The notes under the pieces: generated by a model | The model's database searches: none | Seen by the model: the letters and a program-made list of their open reading frames with translations, nothing else | What the model was told of the DNA's origin: nothing | NCBI GenBank assembly: GCA_963763305.1 | Contig: CAVXNP010000001.1 | Location: 3,162,001 to 3,226,000 of the forward strand | Length of the DNA stretch: 64,000 nt | Origin: CAVXNP01 sp963763305 | Lineage (GTDB): Bacteria > Pseudomonadota > Gammaproteobacteria > Xanthomonadales > Rhodanobacteraceae | Direction: 5' to 3' | In this document: positions 62,541 through 64,000 of the stretch, in pieces | Numbering within the stretch: position 1 is the first letter of the stretch | How the letters are laid out: every line of letters begins with the position of its first letter | Made by a program: the position numbers and the translations under genes

Positions 62541-64000
62541 ATGAATACCAAGTACGTCAAACGAGTGGCACTGTCCGCGGCGATCGCCGCGATCCTTGTC
62601 CCGGGTGTCGGGTTCGCCCAGGTCGATTCCGGGCCCCAGGATGCCGCCGCGACCACCAAGGTGCCGCGCAAGCCGGCCAAGCCGACGGTCGCTGAAGCCA
62701 AGAGCCTGCAGCAGGTGGTGGTCACCGGCAACACTGCCACCGGCGGTCTGCGCAAGATCGACGCCAGCTACACGGTGACCACCGCTTCGGCCGAGCAGAT
62801 CAAGATGGCCAACCCCAAGAGCACCGCCGACCTGTTGAAGATAGCGCCCGGCCTGTGGCCCGAATCCACCGGCGGCCAGACCGGCGCCAACATCGAGATT
62901 GCCGGTTTCCCCGGCGGCGGCGACGCCCCGTTCAACACGGTGCAGATGATGGGTTCGCCGCTGTACGGCATGCCGACCCTGTCGTTTTTCGAACAGACCA
63001 CCATCTTCCGCCTGGACGACACCGTCGACCGCGTCGAGATTCTGCAGGGTGGCCCCTCGGTCGTGTTCGCCGACGGCCAGATCGGCGCCACCGAGAACTT
63101 CATCCTCAAGCAGGGCACCGAAGTGCCGTCCGGCAGCATTGGCGTCACCTACGGCGACGAGAACCTGCGCCGGGTCGACGGCTTCCTGGGTTTCTCCCCG
63201 GCGACCGACTGGTACGGAAGCATCGGCGGGTTCTACCGTGACTCGGACGGCGTGCGCGATCCGCAGTTCCCGGCGGACAAGGGCGGGCAGTTCACCGCCA
63301 CGGTCACGCACGACAGCGACAACGGCACCATGATGCTGTACGCGCGCTACCTCAACGATCGCAACCAGTTCATCACGCCGATTCCGCTGATCCAGACCGG
63401 CACCGACCATTTCAGCGCTTATCCGGGCTTCGACCCGCTCACCGACACCTACTACAGCAAGGCGATCCAGCATGTGTTCCTGGCCGGCTATCCGGGCGGC
63501 GGCACCAACGCCGACCTGGCCAACGGTCGCGGCGCGAAGATGAGCTTCTTCGGCGGCAACTTCGACTACACCCTGGGCAACGGCTGGAACCTGTCGGACA
63601 AGTTCCTGCTCAACGGCGGCGACGTGGACACCAATGCGCTGTTCTCCGGAAACAACCCGCTGACCATGGCCGAGTTCCTCGATGCCAACACGCCAGCAGG
63701 TAGCGTGGCCAGCGCCAACTATGTCGGTGGCGGCGCGGTGGCTCCGGGCCAGAGCGTGATCTCGCAGGGCTGGTGGTACATCCACAAGCACCTGAAGAAC
63801 ATCAACAACGACCTGCGCCTGAGCAAGGAGATCTTCGAAGGCAACACGCTGACCGCGGGTGTCTACCTGGCGCACTACACCGACGACGACAAGTGGGCGC
63901 TGGGCAACCAGATGCTGATGACCAACACGCCCAATGCCACGCCAATCACGGTCAGCTACGTCGATGGCGGGCAGACCTACCAGCTCACCGACGCCCAGGG
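62541..64000 (+). CDS. TonB-dependent receptor, incomplete at window end
   Basis: 486 codons are in the window and no stop is reached. The signal peptide ends LVPGVGFAQ. A TonB-box-like LQQVVVTGNTATGGLRK is followed by the plug domain (STADLLKIAPGLWPES, DRVEILQGGPSVVFADG) and barrel strands. GGGGAG lies upstream of the ATG. The pairing with a LacI regulator suggests carbohydrate uptake. Confidence 0.92.
   Translation, partial: MNTKYVKRVALSAAIAAILVPGVGFAQVDSGPQDAAATTKVPRKPAKPTVAEAKSLQQVVVTGNTATGGLRKIDASYTVTTASAEQIKMANPKSTADLLKIAPGLWPESTGGQTGANIEIAGFPGGGDAPFNTVQMMGSPLYGMPTLSFFEQTTIFRLDDTVDRVEILQGGPSVVFADGQIGATENFILKQGTEVPSGSIGVTYGDENLRRVDGFLGFSPATDWYGSIGGFYRDSDGVRDPQFPADKGGQFTATVTHDSDNGTMMLYARYLNDRNQFITPIPLIQTGTDHFSAYPGFDPLTDTYYSKAIQHVFLAGYPGGGTNADLANGRGAKMSFFGGNFDYTLGNGWNLSDKFLLNGGDVDTNALFSGNNPLTMAEFLDANTPAGSVASANYVGGGAVAPGQSVISQGWWYIHKHLKNINNDLRLSKEIFEGNTLTAGVYLAHYTDDDKWALGNQMLMTNTPNATPITVSYVDGGQTYQLTDAQ

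Overview
The window is GC-rich gamma-proteobacterial chromosome, most likely from the Xanthomonadales/Lysobacterales (Rhodanobacteraceae or Xanthomonadaceae). This rests on the protein families, on LacI plus TonB-receptor pairs, and on many intergenic palindromes of the GGAGCGGCTTCAGCCGCGA and GTAGGGTGGGCTTCAGCCC types common in that group. The genus cannot be fixed from sequence alone. No rRNA, tRNA or CRISPR array was seen.

Layout. 1-1140: about 12 tandem ~93-bp palindromic repeats. 1.2-8.0 kb: RIO1-like kinase, a small Lys-rich protein, FKBP lipoprotein, YaeQ, a pseudouridine synthase and a large multi-PAS hybrid histidine kinase. 8.15-22.2 kb: a chromosomal integron. An IntI-type integrase (21217-22221, + strand) faces a leftward array of 24 gene cassettes (minus strand) with 23 attC sites. 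Two nearly identical IS110-family (IS1111-type) elements sit at the same position inside two different attC sites. The far end abuts an IS3 orfA remnant. 22.2-25.8 kb: mfd, carrying an apparent in-frame insertion of a palindromic repeat. 25.9-27.3 kb: seven tandem ~198-bp repeats. 27.4-31.8 kb: a GNAT protein, a frameshifted cation-diffusion-facilitator gene, a 340-bp imperfect palindromic element, an Slp lipoprotein and a frameshifted rlmJ. 31.9-36.4 kb: exported proteins, a cytochrome c, an EamA transporter and a periplasmic cyclophilin. 36.5-41.2 kb: a phytochrome-like histidine kinase without visible chromophore residues, divergent from a Crp/Fnr regulator, then a PadR/membrane-protein pair. 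41.2-46.5 kb: housekeeping and hypothetical genes and typA.

46.9-60.2 kb looks like a polyhydroxybutyrate (PHB) and short-chain acid utilisation region. It holds a GntP-type permease, a TonB receptor, a secreted PHB depolymerase with permuted (type 2) catalytic order, a CrbS/MxtR-like symporter-sensor kinase with a LuxR-type response regulator, and a 3-hydroxybutyrate oligomer hydrolase. A NYN-LOTUS protein and a higBA toxin-antitoxin pair lie among them. The last 4 kb carry ppiB, a LacI-family regulator and a TonB receptor that runs off the end. A perfect 14-bp palindrome lies between the last two.

The most notable part is the integron. IS elements of a type now known to be RNA-guided have targeted attC sites twice, and their 3' non-coding ends contain short stretches matching the attC flanks and the IS end. 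About half of the cassette genes take their stop codon from the attC R'' box. At least four frameshifts interrupt otherwise conserved genes between 28 and 53 kb; these may be real lesions or sequence errors.
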